Program-made: the position numbers and the translations under genes | Shown: one piece after another, positions 36,139-47,283 of the stretch | Layout: each line of letters begins with the position of its first letter | Numbering within the stretch: the stretch's first letter is position 1 | The notes under the pieces: model-generated | Seen by the model: only the letters and a program-made list of their open reading frames with translations | Told to the model about the DNA's origin: nothing | Database searches by the model: none | NCBI GenBank assembly: GCA_937887565.1 | Contig: CALABS010000053.1 | Span: 1-64,000 of the forward strand | Direction: 5' to 3' | Source: an uncultured Rhodospirillaceae bacterium | GTDB lineage: Bacteria; Pseudomonadota; Alphaproteobacteria; Rhodospirillales; Magnetospirillaceae | DNA: 64,000 bases

Positions 36139-36307
36139 GCGCGAAATTCTCCGTTGCCCAAGGGGAGTGGCGGTGGCGGCGCGAGGAAAGTGGTAGTGTT
36201 TCGGCATCTTGAGTGCAAGCCTCTTCGCACCGCCGAACGGTTGGGATTCCTTTGTTGCGGCGCGGCGTGGTATAGGGGGCGCTCGACCAGAACAGACGAG
36301 GACGCCA

Positions 36308-36712
36308 ATGATCGGCAAGCTCAACCACGTCGCCATCGCCGTTCCCGACCTCGATACGGCGGCCCGGCTCTATCGCGACACTCTCGGCGCCAAGGTTTCG
36401 GAACCGGTGCCGCAGCCGGCCCATGGCGTCACCGTGGTCTTCGTGGAATTGCCCAACACCAAGATCGAGTTGCTGCATCCCCTCGGCGACAAGTCGCCCA
36501 TCGCGGCCTTCCTCGACAAGAACGCCTCGGGCGGCATCCACCATGTCTGCTACGAGGTCGACGACATCCTGGCCGCCCGCGACAAGTTGAAGGCCGACGG
36601 CATGCGCGTGCTGGGCGACGGCGAGCCCAGGATCGGCGCCCACGACAAGCCGGTGCTGTTCCTGCATCCCAAGGACTTTTGCGGTACACTGGTGGAACTG
36701 GAACAAGCCTGA
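36308..36712 (+). CDS. mce: Methylmalonyl-CoA epimerase
   Basis: 134 residues of the glyoxalase/VOC fold. It interconverts (2S)- and (2R)-methylmalonyl-CoA in propionyl-CoA breakdown. Two metal histidines are seen in KLNHVAIAVPDL and SGGIHHVCYEVDD, and an acidic ligand lies in CGTLVELEQ. The length fits the bacterial epimerase. ATG 36308 is the natural start; an upstream in-frame ATG would extend into unrelated sequence. It is divergent from the penicillin acylase gene. Confidence 0.93.
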   Translation: MIGKLNHVAIAVPDLDTAARLYRDTLGAKVSEPVPQPAHGVTVVFVELPNTKIELLHPLGDKSPIAAFLDKNASGGIHHVCYEVDDILAARDKLKADGMRVLGDGEPRIGAHDKPVLFLHPKDFCGTLVELEQA

Positions 36713-36718
36713 CCCTTA

Positions 36719-36758
36719 CTCGCCCACGTGGGGCCGGCGGGGCGGCCACGTGGGCGAG
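36719..36758. repeat. Perfect 13-bp inverted repeat before tag
   Basis: CTCGCCCACGTGG (36719-36731) and its exact complement (36746-36758) are separated by 14 bases. The right arm ends 8 bp before the tag ATG and includes the GAGG that would serve as ribosome-binding site. No T-tract follows. It may shield the tag start or end the mce transcript. Confidence 0.75.
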
Positions 36759-36766
36759 GACACCCA

Positions 36767-37306
36767 ATGAACTGGTACTGCGACGCGGCCCCCGGCCATC
36801 CGGTGCACGGCCCTTACCACGACCTCGAATACGGCTTCCCCCAGGACGACGACCGTGTGCTGTTCGAGCGGCTGTGCCTGGAGATCATGCAGGCGGGGCT
36901 GTCATGGGAGATCGTGCTGAAGAAGCGGGCCGCCCTGGTCCGGGCCTTCGACGCCTTCGACCCGGCCAAGGTCGCCGCCTATGGCGACGCCGACACCGCC
37001 CGGCTGCTGGCCGACGCCTCCATCATCCGCAACCGCCGCAAGATCGCCGCCTGCGTCGAGAATGCCCGCCGCCTGCTGGCGGTGGCGGCCGAGCACGGCT
37101 CGTTCGCGTCCTGGATCGCCCGCCACCATCCGTTGCCCAAGGAGGACTGGGTCAAGCTGTTCCGCCGGACCTTCGTGTTCATGGGCGGCGAGGTGGTGGG
37201 GGAGTTCCTGATGAGCATCGGCTATCTGCCCGGCGCCCATCGGGACGATTGCCCCGTCTTCGCCCGCATCGCGCCGCACCGACCGGCGTGGATGGCGAAG
37301 GGCTAG
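36767..37306 (+). CDS. tag: DNA-3-methyladenine glycosylase I
   Basis: 179 residues. It excises 3-methyladenine from alkylated DNA. The opening WYCDAAPGHPVHGPYHDLEYG matches the start of Tag, with Zn ligands C5 and H18. A further His and Cys near the C-terminus (GAHRDDCPVF) complete the site. The helical region LSWEIVLKKRAALVRAFDAFDP is typical. The start is 55 bp after mce, within a strong hairpin that may limit translation. Confidence 0.94.
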   Translation: MNWYCDAAPGHPVHGPYHDLEYGFPQDDDRVLFERLCLEIMQAGLSWEIVLKKRAALVRAFDAFDPAKVAAYGDADTARLLADASIIRNRRKIAACVENARRLLAVAAEHGSFASWIARHHPLPKEDWVKLFRRTFVFMGGEVVGEFLMSIGYLPGAHRDDCPVFARIAPHRPAWMAKG

Positions 37307-37318
37307 GCGCAGACAGAA

Positions 37319-37351
37319 AAATGGCGGGGCCGCCGAGCGATCCCGCCATTT
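37319..37351. terminator. Terminator after tag
   Basis: AAATGGCGGG and CCCGCCATTT form a perfect 10-bp stem with a 13-base loop, 13 bp after the tag stop. A T5 run follows in the minus direction, so it may act both ways. The next 240 bases up to 37590 hold no gene that I can support. Confidence 0.6.
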
Positions 37352-37590
37352 CCCTTGCGTCTCCGCGCCTGGCCGCCCCTTGGGACAACCGGCGTCCTCC
37401 TCCCTAAACTTGAGCCGCAGTGGCCGGGGCGCCGCGTTTTGGGTCATTCCCCTTGTGCCTTGAGCGAACTCTACGCAATTTCCTGATACCAGCCAACCAT
37501 TTTTTTCATGAAAGTTTCGTGCCGGGTCATGCTTGCGGCGAGGGCGCCGATGGGGCACCCTCGAAGGGGTACGCAATTGCCGGTGACGCC

Positions 37591-38451
37591 ATGATTGCCA
37601 AGGCCCTGGCCACCTGCCTCCTGATGGTTGCCGCGACCGCCTCCGCCGAGGAGGTGCGGGTGACGGTGACCAGGCAGGATTGCGCCCGGCTTATCCGCCA
37701 CACGCCGTCGGCCGACGTGGCCTATCAGCCGGGCGTGGACGTCAAGGGCCGCGAGGTGGCCCCCGCCGACCTGCCGGGCAGCGGCGCCGACCTCAAGGTC
37801 CTGCCCGAGGTGCTGGAGTTCACCATCGCCGTCAATCCGGTGGGATGGGGAGAGCGGGTGACGGCGCAGAAGGCCAAGGCGGCGGCGGAGAAGTCGCTGG
37901 CGGACAGCATCCAGGGCCGCCTCGCGGCCAAGTCCTCGCTCGCCACCCTGCAGGCCGAGAACACGACCTTGACCGGGACCCAGGGGACGCTCACCACTCA
38001 GTTGGGCGACCTGCAGACCGATCTCACCGGACTGGAGGCCGATCTGGCGGCCATGGAGACCGCCATCGACGCCGGCACGCTGAAGCGCTGGGACCCCGAC
38101 TACATCGACCAGCGTCGGGCGGTGGCGGCCAAACAGACCGAGGTGACCGCCAAGCAGGCGGAGGTGACGGCCAACGCCCAAGCCCTGACCGCCAACGCGG
38201 CCGCCCAGGCCAGCCAGCAGGCGATCATCGACGCCGCTCCCGACGCCGAGGCATCGGCGACCGCCGCCAAGAGCGGTGCCGACGCCACCCTGTCGTCCCT
38301 GTCGGCCCGCGGCCTCGACGAATCTTCCATGAAGATCGGCACGGTCACCTACGACATCGCCAAGGGGACCTTCCTGTTCAACGGTCAGCCGCTGGGCTCG
38401 GCAGAGATGCGGGACCTGGCCGAAGCCTGCGCAAGGCTGGGCGTCAAGTAG
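37591..38451 (+). CDS. Secreted coiled-coil protein, unknown function
   Basis: 286 residues. A signal peptide covers about 1-19 (MIAKALATCLLMVAATASA). An N-terminal section of about 85 residues contains DCARLIRHTPSADVAYQPG and GREVAPADLPGS, which looks like a conserved domain. Residues about 98-225 form long alpha-helical coiled coil with many A, T, Q and L. A small C-terminal section ends LGSAEMRDLAEACARLGVK. I do not recognise the family. The start is fixed by the signal peptide. It lies between tag and the lolCE gene on the same strand, with a terminator before it. Confidence 0.75.
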   Translation: MIAKALATCLLMVAATASAEEVRVTVTRQDCARLIRHTPSADVAYQPGVDVKGREVAPADLPGSGADLKVLPEVLEFTIAVNPVGWGERVTAQKAKAAAEKSLADSIQGRLAAKSSLATLQAENTTLTGTQGTLTTQLGDLQTDLTGLEADLAAMETAIDAGTLKRWDPDYIDQRRAVAAKQTEVTAKQAEVTANAQALTANAAAQASQQAIIDAAPDAEASATAAKSGADATLSSLSARGLDESSMKIGTVTYDIAKGTFLFNGQPLGSAEMRDLAEACARLGVK

Positions 38452-38534
38452 GGCGGCCGTTCTGGCGCGTTGTGTTCGCGGCGGGCAACGCCTAAAGTCG
38501 CCGCCACCGAAACGGGCTGACAACGGACGGGCGC

Positions 38535-39779
38535 ATGGTCTTCGATGCCTTCGAGAGAATGGTGGCGTTCCGCTATCTGCGGGCGCGGCGCAAGGAGGGC
38601 TTCATTTCCGTCATCGCGGGGTTCTCGCTGCTGGGCATCGGGCTCGGGGTGGCGACGCTGATCGTGGTGATGGCGGTGATGAACGGCTTTCGCCAGGAGC
38701 TGCTGACCCGGATTCTCGGCATCAACGGTCATCTCGGGGTCTACGGGACCGGGACCGCGTTGGTCGAGTTCGATCCGCTGGCCGGCGCCATCCGCGCATT
38801 GCCGGGCGTGACCCGGGTCATCCCCACCGTCGAGGGTCAGGTGATGGCCACCACGCCGGCCGGGGCGTCGGGCGCCATCGTCCGGGGCGTCAGGCCCGAC
38901 GACCTGCTGGGCCGCGACATCTTCGCCAAGGGGCTGTCCGGCGATCCCGAGGCCTTCCGGGCCGGCAACGCCGTCGTCATCGGCTACCGGCTGGCCGAGA
39001 AGCTGGGCGTGGGAATCGGCGACACCATTACCCTGATCTCGCCCAAGGGCAACGCCACCGCCTTCGGCACCATGCCGCGCATGCGGGGCTATACCGTCGC
39101 CGGCACATTCAATGTCGGCATGTTCGAATACGATTCCGGCTTCGCCTTCATGCCGTTGGACGAAGCCCAGACCTATTTCAAGCTTCCGGACGCGGTCACC
39201 CAGATCGAGGTGTTCCTGGACGACCCCGACCGCGTCCCCGAGACGCGGCGCGAGATCTTCCGGTTGGCCGGCGGCGACGTGCGCGTCTACGACTGGCAGC
39301 AGGCCAACGCGAGCTTCTTCAACGCCATCCAGGTCGAGCGGAACGTGATGTTCCTGATCCTCACCCTGATCATCCTGGTGGCGGCCTTCAACATCATCTC
39401 CAGCCTCATCATGCTGGTGAAGGACAAGGGCCGCGACATCGCCATCCTGCGCACCATGGGCGCGACCAGGGGCGCCATCATGCGGGTGTTCTTCCTGGCC
39501 GGCGCCTCGGTCGGCGTGGTGGGCACCGTGTTCGGCACCCTGCTGGGGGTGTGGTTCGCCACCAACATCGAGACCATCCGCCAGTTCATCCAGTCCATCA
39601 TCGGCCGCGAGCTGTTCGCCGCCGAGATCTACTTCCTGACCCAGCTTCCGGCCCGCGTCGATCCGGGCGAGGTGGTGTCGGTGGTGGTGATGGCGCTGGG
39701 CCTGTCCTTCGCCGCCACCATCTATCCCAGTTGGCGGGCCGCCACCCTCGATCCGGTGGAGGCCTTGCGCTATGAATAG
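38535..39779 (+). CDS. lolC: Lipoprotein-releasing ABC transporter permease (LolC/LolE family)
   Basis: 414 residues. One N-terminal membrane helix (FISVIAGFSLLGIGLGVATL) is followed by a large periplasmic MacB-like region and three C-terminal helices, the LolC/E topology. It detaches outer-membrane lipoproteins from the inner membrane. A single permease gene precedes lolD, the arrangement usual in alphaproteobacteria. The stop overlaps lolD by 8 bases, so the two are coupled. Confidence 0.94.
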   Translation: MVFDAFERMVAFRYLRARRKEGFISVIAGFSLLGIGLGVATLIVVMAVMNGFRQELLTRILGINGHLGVYGTGTALVEFDPLAGAIRALPGVTRVIPTVEGQVMATTPAGASGAIVRGVRPDDLLGRDIFAKGLSGDPEAFRAGNAVVIGYRLAEKLGVGIGDTITLISPKGNATAFGTMPRMRGYTVAGTFNVGMFEYDSGFAFMPLDEAQTYFKLPDAVTQIEVFLDDPDRVPETRREIFRLAGGDVRVYDWQQANASFFNAIQVERNVMFLILTLIILVAAFNIISSLIMLVKDKGRDIAILRTMGATRGAIMRVFFLAGASVGVVGTVFGTLLGVWFATNIETIRQFIQSIIGRELFAAEIYFLTQLPARVDPGEVVSVVVMALGLSFAATIYPSWRAATLDPVEALRYE

Positions 39780-40464
39780 CCCGTCCGCAGCCGCCGGCCT
39801 GCGGCTCGACGGCGTCGTCCGCCGGTTCGCCCAGGGCAAGGAGGTGCTGCATGTCCTGAACGGCGCCCAGCTGTCCATTCGACCCGGCGAGATCGTCGCC
39901 CTGGTCGGGCCGTCGGGGGCCGGCAAGTCGACCCTGCTGCACATCGCCGGTCTGCTGGAGCGTCCCGATGCCGGCGAGGTGTGGCTGGCCGGCGAGGCCG
40001 CCGGCAAGCTCGGCGACGATAAGCGCACGGCGCTCAGGCGCTCGCATCTGGGCTTCGTCTACCAGTACCACCACCTGCTGCCGGAATTCTCGGCCATCGA
40101 GAACGTGGTGTTGCCGCAGATGATCGCCGGCACGGCGCGGGGGCGGGCCCGCGAACGGGCAATGGACCTGCTCGAGCGCATGGGGCTCAAGGCCCGCGCC
40201 GAGCACCGGCCCGGCCAGTTGTCGGGCGGCGAGCAGCAGCGGGTCGCCATCTGCCGGGCGCTCGCCAACCAGCCCAAGGTCCTGCTGGCGGACGAGCCCA
40301 CGGGCAACCTGGACCCCCATACCTCGGAATCGGTGTTCGACCAGTTGATCACCCTGGTGCGGTCCACCGGTGTCGCCGCCCTGATCGCCACCCACAACCC
40401 CGACCTGGCACGGCGCATGGACCGCGTGGTGCGGATGGAGGAGGGGCTGCTGGTGGAGGGCTGA
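39772..40464 (+). CDS. lolD: Lipoprotein-releasing ABC transporter ATPase LolD
   Basis: 230 residues. Walker A is GPSGAGKST, the signature is LSGGEQQR, Walker B is VLLADEPTGNLD, and the H-loop is ATHNPDL. It energises lipoprotein release by the permease encoded just upstream, whose stop it overlaps by 8 bp. A short HNH-like gene follows 3 bp after its stop and may be read with it. Confidence 0.96.
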   Translation: MNSPSAAAGLRLDGVVRRFAQGKEVLHVLNGAQLSIRPGEIVALVGPSGAGKSTLLHIAGLLERPDAGEVWLAGEAAGKLGDDKRTALRRSHLGFVYQYHHLLPEFSAIENVVLPQMIAGTARGRARERAMDLLERMGLKARAEHRPGQLSGGEQQRVAICRALANQPKVLLADEPTGNLDPHTSESVFDQLITLVRSTGVAALIATHNPDLARRMDRVVRMEEGLLVEG

Positions 40465-40467
40465 TCC

Positions 40468-40749
40468 GTGCCGGAAGCGTGCCCGCTCTGCGGCCGTCCG
40501 ATGGTCGCCGGCCCCAGCGTCGACGAGCATCATTGGGTGCCCCGATGCGAGGGCGGCCGGGTCACGTCGGCGATCCACCGTGTCTGTCACCGCGCCCTGC
40601 ATGCCCGCTTCACCGAGCGGGAACTCGCCACCATCTACGCCACGCCCGACGCGGCGCGCGCCGATCCCGAGATGGCCCGCTTCATCGCCTGGGTCCGCAG
40701 GCGGCCGCCGGACTACGTGGACTGGCCGAAGGATCGCCGCCGCCGCTGA
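40468..40749 (+). CDS. Small HNH-like zinc protein
   Basis: 93 residues from GTG 40468. CPLCG at residues 5-9, DEHHWVPRCEGG and IHRVCHRALH give the cysteine/histidine pattern of an HNH-type endonuclease core in minimal form. The motif resembles small HNH proteins but is too divergent to assign activity. It follows lolD by 3 bp and its stop lies before the HD-domain gene. Conservation among neighbours would decide whether it is a functional nuclease. Confidence 0.65.
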   Translation: MPEACPLCGRPMVAGPSVDEHHWVPRCEGGRVTSAIHRVCHRALHARFTERELATIYATPDAARADPEMARFIAWVRRRPPDYVDWPKDRRRR

Positions 40750-40785
40750 GGTGGGGTATACTGACCGAAAGCTATGGAGGCCGCC

Positions 40786-42027
40786 ATGACACCCGCCAAG
40801 ACCTCCGTGTCCGCCCCCTTGTCCGTCGATCTCGATCGCGCCGTCCTGGCCCTGTGCGACGCCCTCGACTTCATCGGCGTCGATGAGATCGGCCACGGCC
40901 ACCGGGTGGGGCTGATGGCGGCGATGGTGGCGGAGAACCTGGGCTGGGACGGCGGCCGGGTCCACGATGTCCTCCGCGCCGGCCTGCTTCACGATTGCGG
41001 CGTCTCCTCCACCCGCGAGCACCGCCATCTGGTGGACGAGATGAGCTGGGAGGGGGAACACGCCCACTGCGAGCGCGGCTTCGCCTACCTTTCCTCGGTG
41101 GCGCCGCTGGCCTATCTGGCGCCGGTGGTCCTGGAGCATCACACGCCGTGGGCCGACCTGGTTCGGCGGCGGGTCGATCCGGCCACCGCCATGGCGGCCA
41201 ATCTCGTCTATCTCTGCGACCGCGCCGACGCGGTGCATGCCCGGGGGGTGGGGGAGGGACGGCCGGTCCTCGACGTCCTGACGCGCTATCGCGACAGCCA
41301 TTTCGCTCCCGAACTGATGGCCGCCTTCGCCGAGGAGGCGCGCCGCGAGGCGTTCTGGTTCGTCCAGGAGGACCCCACCCTGCGCGAACGGGTGCGGGAG
41401 CTGATGACGACGGGGGCGCCAGAGCCCCTGTCCATCATCGAGATCAAGGCCCTGGCCGCCATGTTCGGCCGCATCATCGACGCCAAGAGCCCCTATACCG
41501 AGCGCCATTCGGTCGGCGTCGCACGGGTGGCGCGGCGGCTGGGAGGGCGGTTCGGCCTGTCGGCCGACGCGCTCGACATGATCGAGGTGGCGGCGATGCT
41601 GCACGACCTGGGCAAGCTGCGCATCCCCGACGAACTGCTGGAGAAGACCGGGCCGCTGACCCCCGGGGAACGCCGCCGCATGGCCCGCCATGCCTTCGAC
41701 ACCCACGAGGTGCTGCGGCGCGTGTTCGGCGACGGCCCGGTGGCGGAATGGGCGGCGCTGCACCATGAATACGTCTCGGGGCAGGGCTATCCATTCCACC
41801 GCGAGGGCGACGCCCTGCCGCTGGAGGCCCGCATCGTCGCCGTGGCCGACGTGGTCCAGGCCCTGGCCCAAAGGCGGCCCTATCGCCAGCCGCTCGGTGC
41901 CGACGAGATCGCCGCCATCCTCGACGGCATGGTCTTCGCCGGCAAGCTGGACAAGGGCGTGGTGGCGGCGGTGAAGGTCGACATGGCCGCCTACCGTGCC
42001 GAAGCGGTGGCGGAGGAGGTGGACTAG
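40786..42027 (+). CDS. Tandem HD/HD-GYP domain protein
   Basis: 413 residues from ATG 40786. Two HD-type domains are visible. The first has EIGHGHRVGLMAAMVA and GLLHDCGV (about 31-75). The second has MLHDLGKLRIPDELL, then the HHEYVSGQGYPF motif and AQRRPYRQP, matching HD-GYP c-di-GMP phosphodiesterases except that the usual DG is SG. The second domain probably binds c-di-GMP but may be weakened. No membrane helices or sensor domain are seen. A diguanylate cyclase lies elsewhere in the window (11322-13265). Confidence 0.8.
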   Translation: MTPAKTSVSAPLSVDLDRAVLALCDALDFIGVDEIGHGHRVGLMAAMVAENLGWDGGRVHDVLRAGLLHDCGVSSTREHRHLVDEMSWEGEHAHCERGFAYLSSVAPLAYLAPVVLEHHTPWADLVRRRVDPATAMAANLVYLCDRADAVHARGVGEGRPVLDVLTRYRDSHFAPELMAAFAEEARREAFWFVQEDPTLRERVRELMTTGAPEPLSIIEIKALAAMFGRIIDAKSPYTERHSVGVARVARRLGGRFGLSADALDMIEVAAMLHDLGKLRIPDELLEKTGPLTPGERRRMARHAFDTHEVLRRVFGDGPVAEWAALHHEYVSGQGYPFHREGDALPLEARIVAVADVVQALAQRRPYRQPLGADEIAAILDGMVFAGKLDKGVVAAVKVDMAAYRAEAVAEEVD

Positions 42028-42054
42028 GCGCTCTCGACGACGCATCATGGCGCC

Positions 42055-45515
<3,461 letters not shown>

Positions 45516-45519
<4 letters not shown>

Positions 45520-45971
45520 GGACCATCAGAACGGTGCTGGCCATTGTGGCCGTTCTTGCCGTCTCCTCCTGCGCCACCGGCGACATCGATCTGCCACCCG
45601 AGGTGTCGTTGGCCGATCTGAGGCCCGGCCAGGTGGGGCTGTTCGAGCAGCGGGTGGCGGTGACGCTGCGCATCCGCAACCCCAACGACGCCGCGCTGCC
45701 CATCGACGGCTACCGTTTCGCCCTGGAACTGAACGGCCGGCCCTTCGCCACCGGCTTTTCCGACCAGCGGGTGACCGTGCCGCGTCTGGGCGAGGCGGCC
45801 ACCGAGGCCAGCGCGGTGGTGTCGACCCTCGACCTGTTGCGGCAGATCCTGGCCGTCCCCGGCCGCTCGGGGTTCGAGTACACCCTGACCGGCACTGCCT
45901 TCGTGGACGTGGCGGGCGGGCGGAAGCCGGTGGATTTCCAACAATCGGGACGCTTCGACCCGCAACCGTAA
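45516..45971 (+). CDS. WHy/LEA14-type lipoprotein
   Basis: 151 residues from ATG 45516. A lipobox (VSSC, C19) marks it as an envelope lipoprotein. The rest has a WHy/LEA14 beta-sandwich pattern, with VTLRIRNPNDAALPIDGYRFALEL and VPRLGEAATEASAVV. Bacterial members of this family bind or stabilise other proteins under stress, but this one is uncharacterised. The start overlaps dnaE by 4 bases. It lies with genes of envelope function downstream. Confidence 0.8.
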
Positions 45972-46046
45972 GGGTCTCCACGACTGTTCGTGATTTCACC
46001 GTTGTGTCAGGATGATGACATCATTTCCGGCGAGGGAGGGAACGCC

Positions 46047-46241
46047 GTGAAACCGTCAGACAAAGTCATCCTGGCCCCGAACGGAATTCCATGGGCTTCG
46101 GTCATGGCCTGGATCGCCGTGGTCGCCTGCACCATGGTGGTCGGGACCCAGGTCCTGCACAGCCAGAACCTCGGCAGCACCTTCACCATCGGCGGATTGC
46201 TGGGCAACGGCGCCTTCGCGGCGATGCTGGGGCGCGGATAG
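46047..46241 (+). CDS. Small membrane protein, unknown function
   Basis: 64 residues from GTG 46047, preceded by GAGGGAGGG at good distance. A single hydrophobic segment (about 17-35, WASVMAWIAVVACTMVVGTQ) is followed by a second weakly hydrophobic stretch near the C-terminus. I recognise no family. An upstream in-frame ATG at 45990 would add 19 residues with no support. Its strong ribosome-binding site is the main evidence that it is real. Confidence 0.5.
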   Translation: MKPSDKVILAPNGIPWASVMAWIAVVACTMVVGTQVLHSQNLGSTFTIGGLLGNGAFAAMLGRG

Positions 46242-46355
46242 GGGCGGGCCGACGCCATTGACGGCATTGGCGGCCGAGGCTAAACGAGAACATGGCCGGG
46301 CTATTCCGGTCGTGATATGCCGATGGTGCGCGCCCCGCCCCTCTGAAAGGCCGCC

Positions 46356-47279
46356 ATGAAGGTCGCCGTCCTGATTCCCTGCTACAACGAGGAACTGTCC
46401 GTGGCCCAGGTGGTCCGCGACTTCCGCGCCGCCCTTCCCGCGGCCGGCATCTTCGTCTACGACAACAATTCCAAGGACCGCACCGTCGAGATCGCCCGCG
46501 AGGCCGGCGCGGTCGTCCGCTCCGAGCCGCTTCAGGGCAAGGGCAACGTGGTGCGGCGCATGTTCGCCGACATCGAGGCGGACGTCTATGTGATGGTGGA
46601 CGGCGACGCCACCTACCATGCCCCCAGCGCCGTCGCCATGATCGCCCGGCTGGTGGACGAGAACCTGGACATGGTGGTCGGCACCCGCCTGCACACCGAC
46701 GAGGCCGGGGCGTTCCGACGCGGGCACGAACTCGGCAACCATCTGCTGACCGGCACGGTGGCGTGGTTGTTCGGCGACCGGTTCGACGACATGCTGTCCG
46801 GCTACCGGGTGTTCTCGCGCCGCTTCGTCAAGTCGTTTCCGGCCCTGTCGAAAGGCTTCGAGACCGAAACGGAGCTGGCGGTCCACGCCCTTGCCCTGCG
46901 CATGCCGGTGGCCGAGGTGGAGACGCCCTATTTCGCCCGCCCGCCGGGGTCGGTGTCCAAGCTGCATACCTATCGCGACGGCTGGCGGATCCTGGTGACC
47001 ATCGTCAAGCTGCTCAAGGAGGAGCGGCCGCTGTTCTTCTTCAGCGCCATCTTCGCGGCCCTCGCCGCCCTGGCGGTGGTGCTGGCGGCGCCGGTGGTGG
47101 TGACCTACATGGAGACCGGCCTGGTCCCGCGCTTTCCCACGGCCATCCTGGCGACCGGAATCATGATCCTGGCCTTCCTGTCGCTGTCCTCGGGCTTCGT
47201 GCTCGACAACGTCAAGCACGGCCGCCGCGAGACCAAGCGGCTGGCCTATCTCCAATACAGGGCGCCCGGCGCGGAGTAG
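46356..47279 (+). CDS. Glycosyltransferase family 2, DPM1-like with membrane tail
   Basis: 307 residues. The GT-A fold opens IPCYNEELSVAQVVRDF and has the metal motif VDGDATY (DxD-like) near residue 88. Two C-terminal membrane helices (about 227-255 and 264-288) anchor it. This resembles polyprenyl-phosphate mannose or glucose synthases. A sugar transferred from a lipid carrier or to a surface glycan is likely; acceptor unknown. It is 4 bp from the GH17 gene, so the two are probably co-translated. Confidence 0.85.
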   Translation: MKVAVLIPCYNEELSVAQVVRDFRAALPAAGIFVYDNNSKDRTVEIAREAGAVVRSEPLQGKGNVVRRMFADIEADVYVMVDGDATYHAPSAVAMIARLVDENLDMVVGTRLHTDEAGAFRRGHELGNHLLTGTVAWLFGDRFDDMLSGYRVFSRRFVKSFPALSKGFETETELAVHALALRMPVAEVETPYFARPPGSVSKLHTYRDGWRILVTIVKLLKEERPLFFFSAIFAALAALAVVLAAPVVVTYMETGLVPRFPTAILATGIMILAFLSLSSGFVLDNVKHGRRETKRLAYLQYRAPGAE

Positions 47280-47283
47280 TCAC

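Noticed and set aside
36139..36207. ATG 36207 as start of the penicillin acylase
   Set aside because: Its ribosome-binding site is far away, whereas GTG 36138 has GGAGA at 7 bp. Kept as an alternative only.
32612..37407. Very long plus-strand frames opposite ilvA and the penicillin acylase
   Set aside because: The opposite strand codes for the recognised proteins with catalytic residues. The plus-strand translation is low-complexity.
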